Source: Paraburkholderia hospita (GTDB lineage Bacteria > Pseudomonadota > Gammaproteobacteria > Burkholderiales > Burkholderiaceae). From it: DNA of 64,000 nt. The stretch lies in contig NZ_CP026106.1 of NCBI RefSeq assembly GCF_002902965.1, positions 2,666,001 to 2,730,000 on the forward strand, in the 5' to 3' direction. The notes under the pieces were generated by a model. It saw only the letters and a program-made list of their open reading frames with translations. It did not search any database and was not told the DNA's origin. A program made the translations under genes and the position numbers. Positions 9,126-17,143 of the stretch are shown in pieces (the first letter of the stretch is position 1; every line of letters begins with the position of its first letter).

Positions 9126-10808
9126 ATGTCTCTCAGCAATCTCGACACCATTCACATGCAGGTGATGTGGAACCGCTTGATCTCCGTCGTCGAAGAACAG
9201 GCGATGGCCCTGATCCGAACGGCGTTCAGCACCAGTGTGCGCGAGGCAGGCGATCTCTCGGCCGGTATCTTCGACAAGCGCGGCCGCATGCTCGCGCAAG
9301 CGGTCACGGGTACGCCCGGCCACGTGAATACGATGGCCGAGGCCGTCGAGCATTTCATGAATGCAATCGGCGTGGACCGGATGTACGAAGGCGACGTCTA
9401 CCTGACCAACGATCCATGGAAAGGCACTGGCCATCTGCACGACTTCACGGTCGTGTCGCCGTCGTTCCTCAATGGCGAACTGATCGGCTACTTCGCGAGC
9501 ACCGCACACGTGGTGGATATCGGCGGTCGTGGCTTTGGTCCAGACTCGCGCGAAATCTATGAGGAAGGTCTTTTCGTTCCGATCATGAAGCTGATCGAGC
9601 GTGGCGAAGTCAACCGCGACCTGATCAATATCGTGCGCAACAACGTGCGCGAAGCCGACAAGGTCGTGGGCGATCTGTACGCGCTTGCCTCGTGCAATGA
9701 GACGGGTCACAAGCGCCTGCTCGAGATGCTCAAGGAATTCAATCTGAAGGATGTCGAAGGCATTGGCGAGTTCATTCTTGCGCGCAGCCGCGAAGCGACG
9801 CTCGAACGTATCGCTGCGCTGCCCAAGGGCGTCGAGACCAACGATATGACGCTCGACGGATATGACACACCCGTCAAGCTCAACGTCACGCTCACCGTCG
9901 GCGACGATCATCTGCTGGCGGACTTTGCGGGCACGTCGCCGGCGAGCCCGTTCGGCATCAACGTTCCGTTGCTGTACGCCAAAGCCTACGCGTGCTACGG
10001 CCTCAAATGCATCATCGCGCCAGAAGTGCCAAACAATGCCGCGTCGCTCGAACCGTTCCGCGTTCAGGCACCCGAAGGCTGCATCCTCAACGCGCAACGT
10101 CCCAGCCCCGTTGCCGTGCGTCACGTGCTGGGTCACTTCGTGCCCGATCTGGTGCTGGGCGCGTTGCACAAGATTTTGCCGGACCGCGTGCCCGCCGAAG
10201 GTTCGGGTGCACTCTGGAATCTGCATGTCAGCGCGCGTCCCGTGCGCGAAGATTCGGGCCTGAAGGGCAGCGAAATCCTGATGTTCAACAGCGGCGGCAC
10301 AGGCGCGCGCGCGGAACTGGATGGCCTGTCGGCCACGGCGTTCCCGAGCGGCGTGCACGCGATGTCGGTCGAAGCGACGGAACAGGTCGGGCCGATTGTC
10401 GTGTGGCGCAAGGAAATGCGCTCAGGCTCGGGCGGCGCCGGCAAACTGCGCGGCGGTCTGGGCCAGATCGTCGAGATTGGCCCACGCGCCGGCTATCACT
10501 TCCGCTTCAACGCGATGTTCGATCGCATCGATCATCCGGCGCGCGGACAGTCCGGCGGCAAGTCGGGCGCGCCAGGACAGGTCACGCTATCGGATGGCAC
10601 GAAGATGAAGGGCAAAGGCACGCAGACAGTCGCCGAACATGAACGCGTCGTGCTGTCGCTGCCTGGCGGCGGCGGCGTCGGTGCGCCCGCCGAACGCGAA
10701 CGTGAAGCCCTGATTCGCGATATTCGCAACGAATACATCTCTGAAGCTCAGTTGCGGGACGACTACGGTGTCACGCCCGACGCCCTGAGCGCATCGAACA
10801 ACCAGTAA
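9126..10808 (+). CDS. hyuB: Hydantoinase/oxoprolinase family protein, subunit B
   Basis: A 560-residue HyuB. Recognisable stretches are the N-terminal region ending in VREAGDLSAGIFD, then GTPGHVNTM and DVYLTNDPWKGTGHLHDF, and the C-terminal glycine-rich RSGSGGAGKLRGGLGQ and SLPGGGGVG. It forms the catalytic complex with HyuA. AGGAG lies just upstream of the ATG. It is the second gene of a run of six closely spaced plus-strand genes (7012-14442), so it should be co-transcribed with the dehydrogenases that follow. Confidence 0.9.
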   Translation: MSLSNLDTIHMQVMWNRLISVVEEQAMALIRTAFSTSVREAGDLSAGIFDKRGRMLAQAVTGTPGHVNTMAEAVEHFMNAIGVDRMYEGDVYLTNDPWKGTGHLHDFTVVSPSFLNGELIGYFASTAHVVDIGGRGFGPDSREIYEEGLFVPIMKLIERGEVNRDLINIVRNNVREADKVVGDLYALASCNETGHKRLLEMLKEFNLKDVEGIGEFILARSREATLERIAALPKGVETNDMTLDGYDTPVKLNVTLTVGDDHLLADFAGTSPASPFGINVPLLYAKAYACYGLKCIIAPEVPNNAASLEPFRVQAPEGCILNAQRPSPVAVRHVLGHFVPDLVLGALHKILPDRVPAEGSGALWNLHVSARPVREDSGLKGSEILMFNSGGTGARAELDGLSATAFPSGVHAMSVEATEQVGPIVVWRKEMRSGSGGAGKLRGGLGQIVEIGPRAGYHFRFNAMFDRIDHPARGQSGGKSGAPGQVTLSDGTKMKGKGTQTVAEHERVVLSLPGGGGVGAPAEREREALIRDIRNEYISEAQLRDDYGVTPDALSASNNQ

Positions 10809-10820
10809 GGAGCCACCCAC

Positions 10821-11651
10821 ATGACCGACATTACCAAGCCTCCGTTCAAGAACATCCTGATCACGGGCGCCGGCGGCGCGCTGGGCTCTGTGCTGCGCGA
10901 GTCGCTGCGGCCGTATGCGGAAACGCTCAGTCTGAACGAACGCAAATCACTAGGCGAAGCACGCGAGAACGAAAAGCACTTCATCTGCGATCTTGCCGAC
11001 CGCGATGCCGTGTTCGACATGCTCAAGGGCGTCGACATGGTGATTCATATGGGCGGCGCGCCGCGCGAGAACACGTTCCAGGTGATTCTGGATTCGAACA
11101 TCGTCGGCAGCTACAACATCTACGAAGGCGCGCGGCAAGCGGGCGTCAAGCGTATCGTCTATGCGAGCTCGGTGCATGCAATCGGCTTTTACGAATGCAC
11201 GCAAACCATCGATGCCAACTCGCCGCAACGACCGGACAGCCTGTACGGCGTCAGCAAGACCTTCGTCGAGAACCTGTCGCGCTACTACTTCGACAAGTTC
11301 GGCATTGAATCGGTTTGTTTGCGCATCGGCTCGTGCTTTCCGAAACCCGTTGACCGCCGCATGCTGGCGACGTGGCTCTCCTACGACGACTTTTCGCATC
11401 TGTGCGTCCAGTCGATCATGACGCCGAGCGTCGGTCACATGATCGTGTATGGCAATTCGAACAACAGCGCCAACTTCTGGGACAACACGCAGGCTGGCTA
11501 TCTGGGCTATCGTCCGAAGGACTCCGCTGATGCGTATCGCGCCGAAGTCTATGCGAACACGCCTGTAGGCGACCCGCGACATCCCGCCGTGCGCTTCCAG
11601 GGCGGTCAGTTCGCTGCCGACGGCCACTTCGAAGACCCGAAGACGAAGTAA
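10821..11651 (+). CDS. NAD-dependent epimerase/dehydratase, uronate dehydrogenase-like
   Basis: A 276-residue extended SDR. The NAD motif GAGGALGSVL is at residues 16-25, the catalytic YxxxK is in SLYGVSKTFVEN, and the family-specific stretch RIGSCFPKPVDRRMLATWLS closely follows the sequence I recall for Agrobacterium uronate dehydrogenase, as does FWDNTQAGYLGYRPKD. Uronate dehydrogenase oxidises galacturonate or glucuronate to the aldarolactone. Here the genes around are not a uronate pathway, so a related hydroxyl substrate may be used. It follows hyuB by 12 bases with its own ribosome site. Confidence 0.8.
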   Translation: MTDITKPPFKNILITGAGGALGSVLRESLRPYAETLSLNERKSLGEARENEKHFICDLADRDAVFDMLKGVDMVIHMGGAPRENTFQVILDSNIVGSYNIYEGARQAGVKRIVYASSVHAIGFYECTQTIDANSPQRPDSLYGVSKTFVENLSRYYFDKFGIESVCLRIGSCFPKPVDRRMLATWLSYDDFSHLCVQSIMTPSVGHMIVYGNSNNSANFWDNTQAGYLGYRPKDSADAYRAEVYANTPVGDPRHPAVRFQGGQFAADGHFEDPKTK

Positions 11652-11687
11652 GCGCCGCTACCTGACCGACTTTCTGGAAACACTGAG

Positions 11688-12884
11688 ATGGCACAGCAAG
11701 CATCAAAGCAGCACTACGACGTCGTGATCGTGGGCGGCGCGGTCGTCGGCAGCGCGACCGCGTATTTTCTGGCGAAGAACCCGGACTTCAACGGCTCGGT
11801 TCTGGTTGTCGAGCGGGACTGGACCTATGCGCAATCCGCGACGGCCCTGTCGAGTGCGTCGATCCGTCATCAGTTCTCAAACCCGCTGAACATCAGGATC
11901 TCGCAATTCGGCACCGAGTTCATCCGCAACTTCCACGAACTCGTTGCGGTCGAAGGCGACGCACCCGAACTCGGGTTCAAGGAAAACGGCTACCTGTACC
12001 TCGGCGATGCAAAAGGCGCGCCGATGTTCGAGCGCAACCACGCGACCCAGCGCGAAAACGGCGCCGATGTCGTGTTGCTCGATCAGGACAAGTTGAAAGC
12101 GCGCTTCCCGTGGCTGAATACCGACGGACTGGTCAACGGCGTCTATGGACAAAGCGGCGAAGGCTGGTTCGACAGCTACGGGCTGCTTCAAGGCATGCGG
12201 CGCAAAGCCCGCTCGATGGGTATCGAATACATCGAAAACGAAGTGGTCGATGTGGTGCGCGAAGGCGACAGGATCACGGGCGTGACGCTCAAGAGCGGCG
12301 AGACTATCGGTTGCGGTTTGATGGTGAATGCCGCAGGCACGCGCGGACCCGCGATGGCGCGTCTTGCCGGACTCGAGATTCCTGTCGAGCCGAGAAAGCG
12401 CTGTCTGTTCGTGTTCGACTGCCGCACGCCGCTGCAAGGCACGGTGCCGCTCACCATCGACACGACGGGCATCTTCTTTCGCCCCGAAGGGCAGTATTAC
12501 CTGACGGGCTGCTATCCCGATCCCGACCCGCTGGCGGACGTGAACGACTTCGACGTGATTCACTCGGAGTTCGAAGAGGTCATCTGGCCCGCGCTTGCTG
12601 AGCGCGTACCCGCGTTCGAGGCGATCAAGGTCGTCAACGCGTGGGCCGGCCACTACGACTTCTGCATGCTGGACCACAATGCGATAGTCGGACCGCATCC
12701 GCAGGTCGAGAACTTCCTGTTCGCCAACGGATTCAGCGGACATGGTTTGCAACAGTCGCCCGCCATCGGACGCGGCCTGAGCGAACTGATTACGTACGGC
12801 AAATACCGGTCGCTCGATCTTGCACCGCTCGGCTATGAACGCGTGGTAGAGAACAAACCTTTCCTCGAAGAAGGCGTGATCTGA
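11688..12884 (+). CDS. FAD-dependent oxidoreductase (D-amino-acid/sarcosine oxidase family)
   Basis: A 398-residue flavoprotein of the DAO family. The dinucleotide motif VVIVGGAVVGSATAYFL lies at residues 12-28, the middle part has the substrate domain, and the C-terminal FANGFSGHGLQQSPAIGRGL is the second FAD-contact region. Members oxidise secondary or primary amines and 2-hydroxyacids. Because etfBA is divergently placed 5 kb away in the same island, this enzyme could be a dehydrogenase that hands electrons to ETF rather than to oxygen; this is inference from context. Confidence 0.85.
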   Translation: MAQQASKQHYDVVIVGGAVVGSATAYFLAKNPDFNGSVLVVERDWTYAQSATALSSASIRHQFSNPLNIRISQFGTEFIRNFHELVAVEGDAPELGFKENGYLYLGDAKGAPMFERNHATQRENGADVVLLDQDKLKARFPWLNTDGLVNGVYGQSGEGWFDSYGLLQGMRRKARSMGIEYIENEVVDVVREGDRITGVTLKSGETIGCGLMVNAAGTRGPAMARLAGLEIPVEPRKRCLFVFDCRTPLQGTVPLTIDTTGIFFRPEGQYYLTGCYPDPDPLADVNDFDVIHSEFEEVIWPALAERVPAFEAIKVVNAWAGHYDFCMLDHNAIVGPHPQVENFLFANGFSGHGLQQSPAIGRGLSELITYGKYRSLDLAPLGYERVVENKPFLEEGVI

Positions 12885-12915
12885 GTGCGTCGCCCATTGA
12901 CCAAAGGCAGATAAC

Positions 12916-13656
12916 ATGACTTCCCATTCCTACCAGACCGCGCTGGTCACTGGCGCGTCCAGCGGCATCGGGCGCGCGATTGCACAGCGGCTCGTCACCG
13001 ACGGGCTCAAGGTCTACGCGCTCGGCCGCGACGCCAAAGCGCTCGATGCGCTCGCAAGCGAGTGCGACGTCACGCCGATCGCTCTTGATCTGCAGGATAC
13101 GACGCCTTTGCGCGATCTGTTTGCGCGCACCGAAATCGACGTCGTCGTCAATAACGCGGGGCTGCTACCGGCGCTTGCAAAGTTCGCTGAGAGCGAACTT
13201 TCGGATATCGACCGCATGATCGATATCAATCTGCGTGCGCCGCTGCGCCTTGCGCACATGGCGCTCGACGGCATGATCCAACGCAGGCGCGGACATCTGT
13301 TCTTCGTCGGCTCCAGTGCCGGGCGATTCCCGCATCCGAACACCGCCGTCTATGGCGCGACGAAGGCCGGCATCAGCATGTTCTGCGATTCGCTGCGTTG
13401 CGATCTGCTCGGCACGAAGGTTCGCGTCACGGAGATCGCTCCTGGCCGCGTGCAAACGAGCCTCTATCGCACGGCGCTCGGTGCGGAAGGCGCGAACGAA
13501 AAGCTGTATGACGCCTATCGCTCGATTCAGCCTGAAAACATCGCCGAACTTATCGCGACGGCCATCGCGCTGCCAGAAGCTGTCGACGTGTCGCGCATGG
13601 AAGTTTTCCCGACCGATCAGGCAGCAGGCGGCTCGCAGATCGTCTCAGTCAAGTAA
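12916..13656 (+). CDS. Short-chain dehydrogenase/reductase (first of two)
   Basis: A 246-residue classical SDR: the cofactor motif TGASSGIGRAIA at residues 13-24, NNAG in the central strand, the catalytic serine in FFVGSSAG and YGATKAG with the YxxxK pair. It belongs to the hyu operon, 31 bases after the flavoprotein gene. It probably oxidises or reduces a hydroxy/keto intermediate of the island's pathway with NAD(P). Substrate unknown. Confidence 0.88.
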   Translation: MTSHSYQTALVTGASSGIGRAIAQRLVTDGLKVYALGRDAKALDALASECDVTPIALDLQDTTPLRDLFARTEIDVVVNNAGLLPALAKFAESELSDIDRMIDINLRAPLRLAHMALDGMIQRRRGHLFFVGSSAGRFPHPNTAVYGATKAGISMFCDSLRCDLLGTKVRVTEIAPGRVQTSLYRTALGAEGANEKLYDAYRSIQPENIAELIATAIALPEAVDVSRMEVFPTDQAAGGSQIVSVK

Positions 13657-13689
13657 TCCACGTACTGCACTACAGGACATATTCGAATC

Positions 13690-14442
13690 ATGAAGAATCA
13701 ACGAGTCGTTATCGTCGGCGGCGCTTCCGGCCTTGGCCTGTCCGTCGCCAAGCTGATGCTCGCAGACGGCGCCGAAAGCATTGCGCTGATCGACAAGAAC
13801 GGTCCGCTGCTCGACGAAACCGTGGGCGCGCTGAAGGCGCAAGGTCACACGGTTTTTGGCGCGGTCGGCGACATCACGCGCAAGGACTCCGCGCAGGAAG
13901 TGTTTCGCACGGCGCTCGAAGCGCTGGGCCGCGTCGATTGCCTGATCAACAGCGCGGCCATTTATCCGCGCCGCCCTATCCTCGACATCTCCGATGACGA
14001 GTGGGACCTGGAAAACGCCGTCAATATCAAGGGCACCTATCACATGATGGTCGCCGCCATCGAACATATGCGCAGCCGTGCGAAGGTCGAGCCGCATGTC
14101 GCGGGCCGCATCGTCAACATCACATCTGTCGATGCGTTCAAGGCGCATCCGCAGAACGCGCATTACGCGGCAACGAAAGCCGCTGTCGTGAGCCTGACGA
14201 AATCATTCGCGCAGGAGGTGGCGAAGGACGGCATTCTCGTGAACTCCGTCGCGCCCGCCGGCTTTGCGACCGACAAGGCAAAGAAGGCAGGCTTCCTCGG
14301 CGAACTCGCCGCTGCCAATCCGCTGGGCCGCGCGGCCGAACCCGAAGAAATCGCGCAATGGGTCGTCATGATGGCAAGCGCGCGCAACACCTATGCGACG
14401 GGCGAAAACGTCATCGTCAGCGGCGGTTATATCTACGCTTGA
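13690..14442 (+). CDS. Short-chain dehydrogenase/reductase (second of two)
   Basis: A 250-residue classical SDR with [12 protein letters not shown] at the N-terminus, NSAA in place of NNAG, and the catalytic pair in [17 protein letters not shown]. FabG-like C-terminus ([13 protein letters not shown]). It is the last gene of the plus-strand operon. Two different SDRs in one operon suggest two oxidation steps or two stereo-isomers. A GntR regulator gene starts 174 bases downstream with its own candidate operator. Confidence 0.88.
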   Translation: MKNQRVVIVGGASGLGLSVAKLMLADGAESIALIDKNGPLLDETVGALKAQGHTVFGAVGDITRKDSAQEVFRTALEALGRVDCLINSAAIYPRRPILDISDDEWDLENAVNIKGTYHMMVAAIEHMRSRAKVEPHVAGRIVNITSVDAFKAHPQNAHYAATKAAVVSLTKSFAQEVAKDGILVNSVAPAGFATDKAKKAGFLGELAAANPLGRAAEPEEIAQWVVMMASARNTYATGENVIVSGGYIYA

Positions 14443-14506
14443 GTCACATCAAGAGTTCGCCCCGCCCCGTTCGCGGGCGGGCAACGACGCGGCCGCGACT
14501 GTGGTA

Positions 14507-14525
14507 GAGTCATAATATGTCATAC
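14507..14525. promoter_or_regulatory. Candidate autoregulatory operator of the FadR-type regulator
   Basis: The stretch holds GTCATA-ATAT-GTCATA, two direct half sites, and includes the ATATGTCA core (14515-14522) that also occurs upstream of hyuA and of the binding-protein gene. It lies about 95 bases upstream of the regulator start, so autoregulation is likely. Inferred from recurrence. Confidence 0.5.
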
Positions 14526-14616
14526 GGCGCAGGTCAGACCCGTTCCACCCACGCCGGCGCGGTACGCCTGCAGCCGAGAATTGCAGAGCACTCCTGATCC
14601 GGTGTGAGTACACGGA

Positions 14617-15369
14617 ATGACTCTGGACGCTGAAACCCTCCTTAAGAACGCGGCGAGCACTGGCAAGCGCCGCAGCCTGACCGAACTGGTCATCCAGGCA
14701 CTGAACGACAAGATCGACCGCGGCGAATATGCGCCGGGCGCCAAGCTCCCAACCGAACCTGAACTCTGCAATGAATTTAGCGTCAGCCGCACTGTCGTGC
14801 GCGAAGCCGTTGCATCGCTGAAACTGGGACGCCGTCTCATTGCGCGCCACGGCGTTGGTGTGTTCGTTTCGGAGACACCCGGCCAATCCGGTGAAATGGG
14901 CTTTATCGACACCACGACGCTGAACAACTCGATGCATGTGCTCGAACTGCGTATCGGCGTCGAGACGGAATGCGCGGCCTATGCGGCGTTGCGCCGGTCA
15001 GAGCATCATCTCCGGGCGCTCAAGGAAGTGTATGCACGCATGGAAATCGTTGCCGCGGACGATGAAGCTGAATGCGCACGCGCGGACTTCGAATTTCATC
15101 TCGCTGTCGCCACCTGCTCCGAAAACCCGCACTTCACTTCGATTCTTCGCTCGCTAGGCCAGGAGATCATCATCGACCTGCGTCTCAAGCACGCAAAAGC
15201 GAACGCCAAGGAACGAAAGACGTACATCAGGCGCATTCAGCGTGAGCACGCCGATATCCTCGACGCGATTGAACGGCAGGATGAGACGGCAGCGCGGCGC
15301 GCGATGCGACGTCATCTGAACGAAAGTCTGGAGCGCTATCACCATCTTTCGAGTACGCGCAGCGAGTAG
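14617..15369 (+). CDS. GntR-family regulator, FadR (FCD) subfamily
   Basis: A 250-residue regulator. The N-terminal winged helix (about residues 25-90) contains LPTEPELCNEFSVSRTVVREA; the all-helical FCD domain follows, with metal-site-like residues in EFHLAVATCSENPH and HRxHLNESLERYHH-type histidines at the end. FCD regulators are usually repressors released by a pathway intermediate such as an organic acid. Its place between the hyu operon and the binding-protein gene, and the shared ATATGTCA element at their promoters, make it the probable regulator of the island. Confidence 0.88.
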   Translation: MTLDAETLLKNAASTGKRRSLTELVIQALNDKIDRGEYAPGAKLPTEPELCNEFSVSRTVVREAVASLKLGRRLIARHGVGVFVSETPGQSGEMGFIDTTTLNNSMHVLELRIGVETECAAYAALRRSEHHLRALKEVYARMEIVAADDEAECARADFEFHLAVATCSENPHFTSILRSLGQEIIIDLRLKHAKANAKERKTYIRRIQREHADILDAIERQDETAARRAMRRHLNESLERYHHLSSTRSE

Positions 15370-15404
15370 TCAGGCGCTTCGTGTTCGCGCCTTCTCTACG
15401 AACA

Positions 15405-15453
15405 AACGCCGGATGAACGGCGCGTCGCGTGACGCTACCACTCATCCGGCGTT
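15405..15453. terminator. Inverted repeat between convergent genes, likely bidirectional terminator
   Basis: AACGCCGGATGA (15405-15416) and TCATCCGGCGTT (15442-15453) are perfect 12-bp arms between the regulator stop and the binding-protein stop. The 25-base loop and lack of a T-run make it a weak intrinsic terminator, but its place between two convergent genes supports that role. Confidence 0.45.
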
Positions 15454-15475
15454 CTGATTCGAACATGGCGGCCCG

Positions 15476-16648
15476 TCAGTTCTGCAAGGCCTCAACCTTG
15501 TCGCCGTACGCCACCGCTTGCGGCACCCACTTCCCGCCGATCACCTTGTAGAACGTCGCTGCGGGATCTTTCATATCGCCGTTTTGCATGAAAGCGATAT
15601 TGCCCGACACCCCCTCGAACGCAACCGATTTGATGAGCGGACCATACACTTTCGGGTCGGTCGAGTTCGCTTTCTGCATCGCGTTGATCAGAACCCACGT
15701 CGCGTCATACGCGGAAGGCGAGTAAGCCACGACACCTTCGTTGTACTTCGCCTTCATCTTGTTGTCGAACTCCTTGCCGGCCTTAAGCCTCGACAACGGT
15801 ACGCCGTAGTCCCATGAAACGGCACCCTCGGCGCTATCGCCCGCGACCTTCAGGAACGTCTCGTTTTCGAAGCTGCCGCCGCCGAGCAAGATCGCCTTGA
15901 TACCGAGCTGCCGCATCTGCTTGATCAGCATGCCAGCCTGTTGATCGAGCCCGCCCCAGAAAATGACATCCGGGTTGAAGGACTTCATCCGCGTGAGCTG
16001 GGACTTGAAATCAACGGCCTTATCGGTCGAAAACTCACGATCGACGACTTTCCCGCCTGCCGCTTCCACGCCTTTGACGAACTCGTCTGCCATGCCCTGC
16101 CCGAACGCCGTGCGGTCGTCGATCACGGCAATGCTCTTGCCCTTCAACGCCTGAACGGCTGAATGCCCCGCGAGCTGGCCCATCTGCGAATCGGAGTTGG
16201 TGACACGAAATACCGTCTTGAAGCCCTGCGATGTGAGCATCGGATTCGTTGCCGTGGGCGACACCATCGGGATACCCGCGTTGTAGTAGATCCGCGAAGC
16301 CGGAATGCTCGTGCCTGAATTGAAGTGCCCCACGATCCCCGCGACCTTCGAGTCGACCATTTTCTGTGCGACCTGCGAGCCCATGCGCGGGTCGCCCTGG
16401 TCATCTTCTGCATCGATTGCGAAATGCACCGGCTGCCCCCCGATGACGAGTTTCTTCGCGTTCGCGTCGTCGATTGCAAGCTCGACGCCGCGCTTCAGAT
16501 CCACCCCGTAGTGAGCGGACGCCCCCGTCAACGGGGCGGCGAAGCCGATCGTCACGTCCCCCGCGTGAGCGGCCGGGGCGACGAGCAATGCCCCGGCGGC
16601 CAGACTCGCGGCGAACACGATACTTTTGAGTTGATACGGGATGTTCAT
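15476..16648 (-). CDS. Periplasmic substrate-binding protein, branched-chain amino acid (LivJ/LivK) type
   Basis: A 390-residue type I periplasmic binding protein. The ATG at 16648 (MNIPYQLKS) is preferred to an upstream in-frame codon at 16735, since AGAGGAA precedes it and a clean signal peptide ending AHAGDV follows. The mature protein begins VTIGFAAPLTGASAHYGVDL and keeps GHFNSGTSIPAS and PMVSPTATNP, typical of Leu/Ile/Val receptors. The ABC membrane and ATPase genes are absent, so it must borrow a Liv system or those genes lie elsewhere. It is transcribed from a promoter region containing the shared ATATGTCA element, so it probably imports the island's substrate. Confidence 0.9.
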   Translation of the reverse strand: MNIPYQLKSIVFAASLAAGALLVAPAAHAGDVTIGFAAPLTGASAHYGVDLKRGVELAIDDANAKKLVIGGQPVHFAIDAEDDQGDPRMGSQVAQKMVDSKVAGIVGHFNSGTSIPASRIYYNAGIPMVSPTATNPMLTSQGFKTVFRVTNSDSQMGQLAGHSAVQALKGKSIAVIDDRTAFGQGMADEFVKGVEAAGGKVVDREFSTDKAVDFKSQLTRMKSFNPDVIFWGGLDQQAGMLIKQMRQLGIKAILLGGGSFENETFLKVAGDSAEGAVSWDYGVPLSRLKAGKEFDNKMKAKYNEGVVAYSPSAYDATWVLINAMQKANSTDPKVYGPLIKSVAFEGVSGNIAFMQNGDMKDPAATFYKVIGGKWVPQAVAYGDKVEALQN

Positions 16649-16780
16649 CTGATTCCTCTGCGAATTTCGACAGGTTGAAAAAGAGGTGTCAGGTCTGGGC
16701 ACGCCCGCCCCAGCTCGGTGCGAACCACCGGCCATGCCTCGAAACCCGACCGCATGCCTATCAAGGTATTAGGTGAGACG

Positions 16781-16790
16781 TCATATGTCA
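16781..16790 (+). promoter_or_regulatory. FadR/GntR-type operator candidate upstream of the binding-protein gene
   Basis: TCATATGTCA, identical to 6856-6865, and preceded by GACG and followed by ATGGATCAAAAA, which also resembles the first site. It lies about 135 bases upstream of the binding-protein start codon. Identity across two distant promoters is the evidence. Confidence 0.5.
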
Positions 16791-16971
16791 ATGGATCAAA
16801 AAGGCCAGCCGGACCAGGGTTTTCGAGAGGCATCGGAGAGCGGCCCGCGATGCGTTCAGGTCGCGCCGGGTGGCGGAACCTGCTTCGGGGCATTGAAGGT
16901 ACTGAGGGGTTTCTGCGGGGAACGTGCGGGACGATCGTCACACCGATACGCTTTCATCGCGCATCAGGGAT

Positions 16972-16995
16972 GGGGCCACCCTCAAGGGCGGCCCC
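16972..16995. terminator. GC-rich stem-loop in intergenic DNA
   Basis: GGGGCCACCC (16972-16981) and GGGCGGCCCC (16986-16995) pair with one G-T wobble around a TCAA tetraloop. Followed by TATTCTCATT on the plus strand. It sits in the gap of almost 500 bases between the binding-protein gene and the phosphoesterase gene. The remainder of that gap (16796-17143) shows no gene I can support. Confidence 0.35.
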
Positions 16996-17143
16996 TATTC
17001 TCATTGTTGAACCGATGCCCGGAATCGCCGCTTTGTCGGCGACACGATGCGCCACGCGACTGAGTCGAAGTAAAGCGCACATGGGAGATGCGCAATCTTC
17101 AATTGCATGCAAGGAGCTCGTCGGGTGGCATCAGCCATCCCGG

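Noticed and set aside
8763..10358. Minus-strand frame of 531 codons
   Set aside because: Shadow of hyuB; no recognisable domain.
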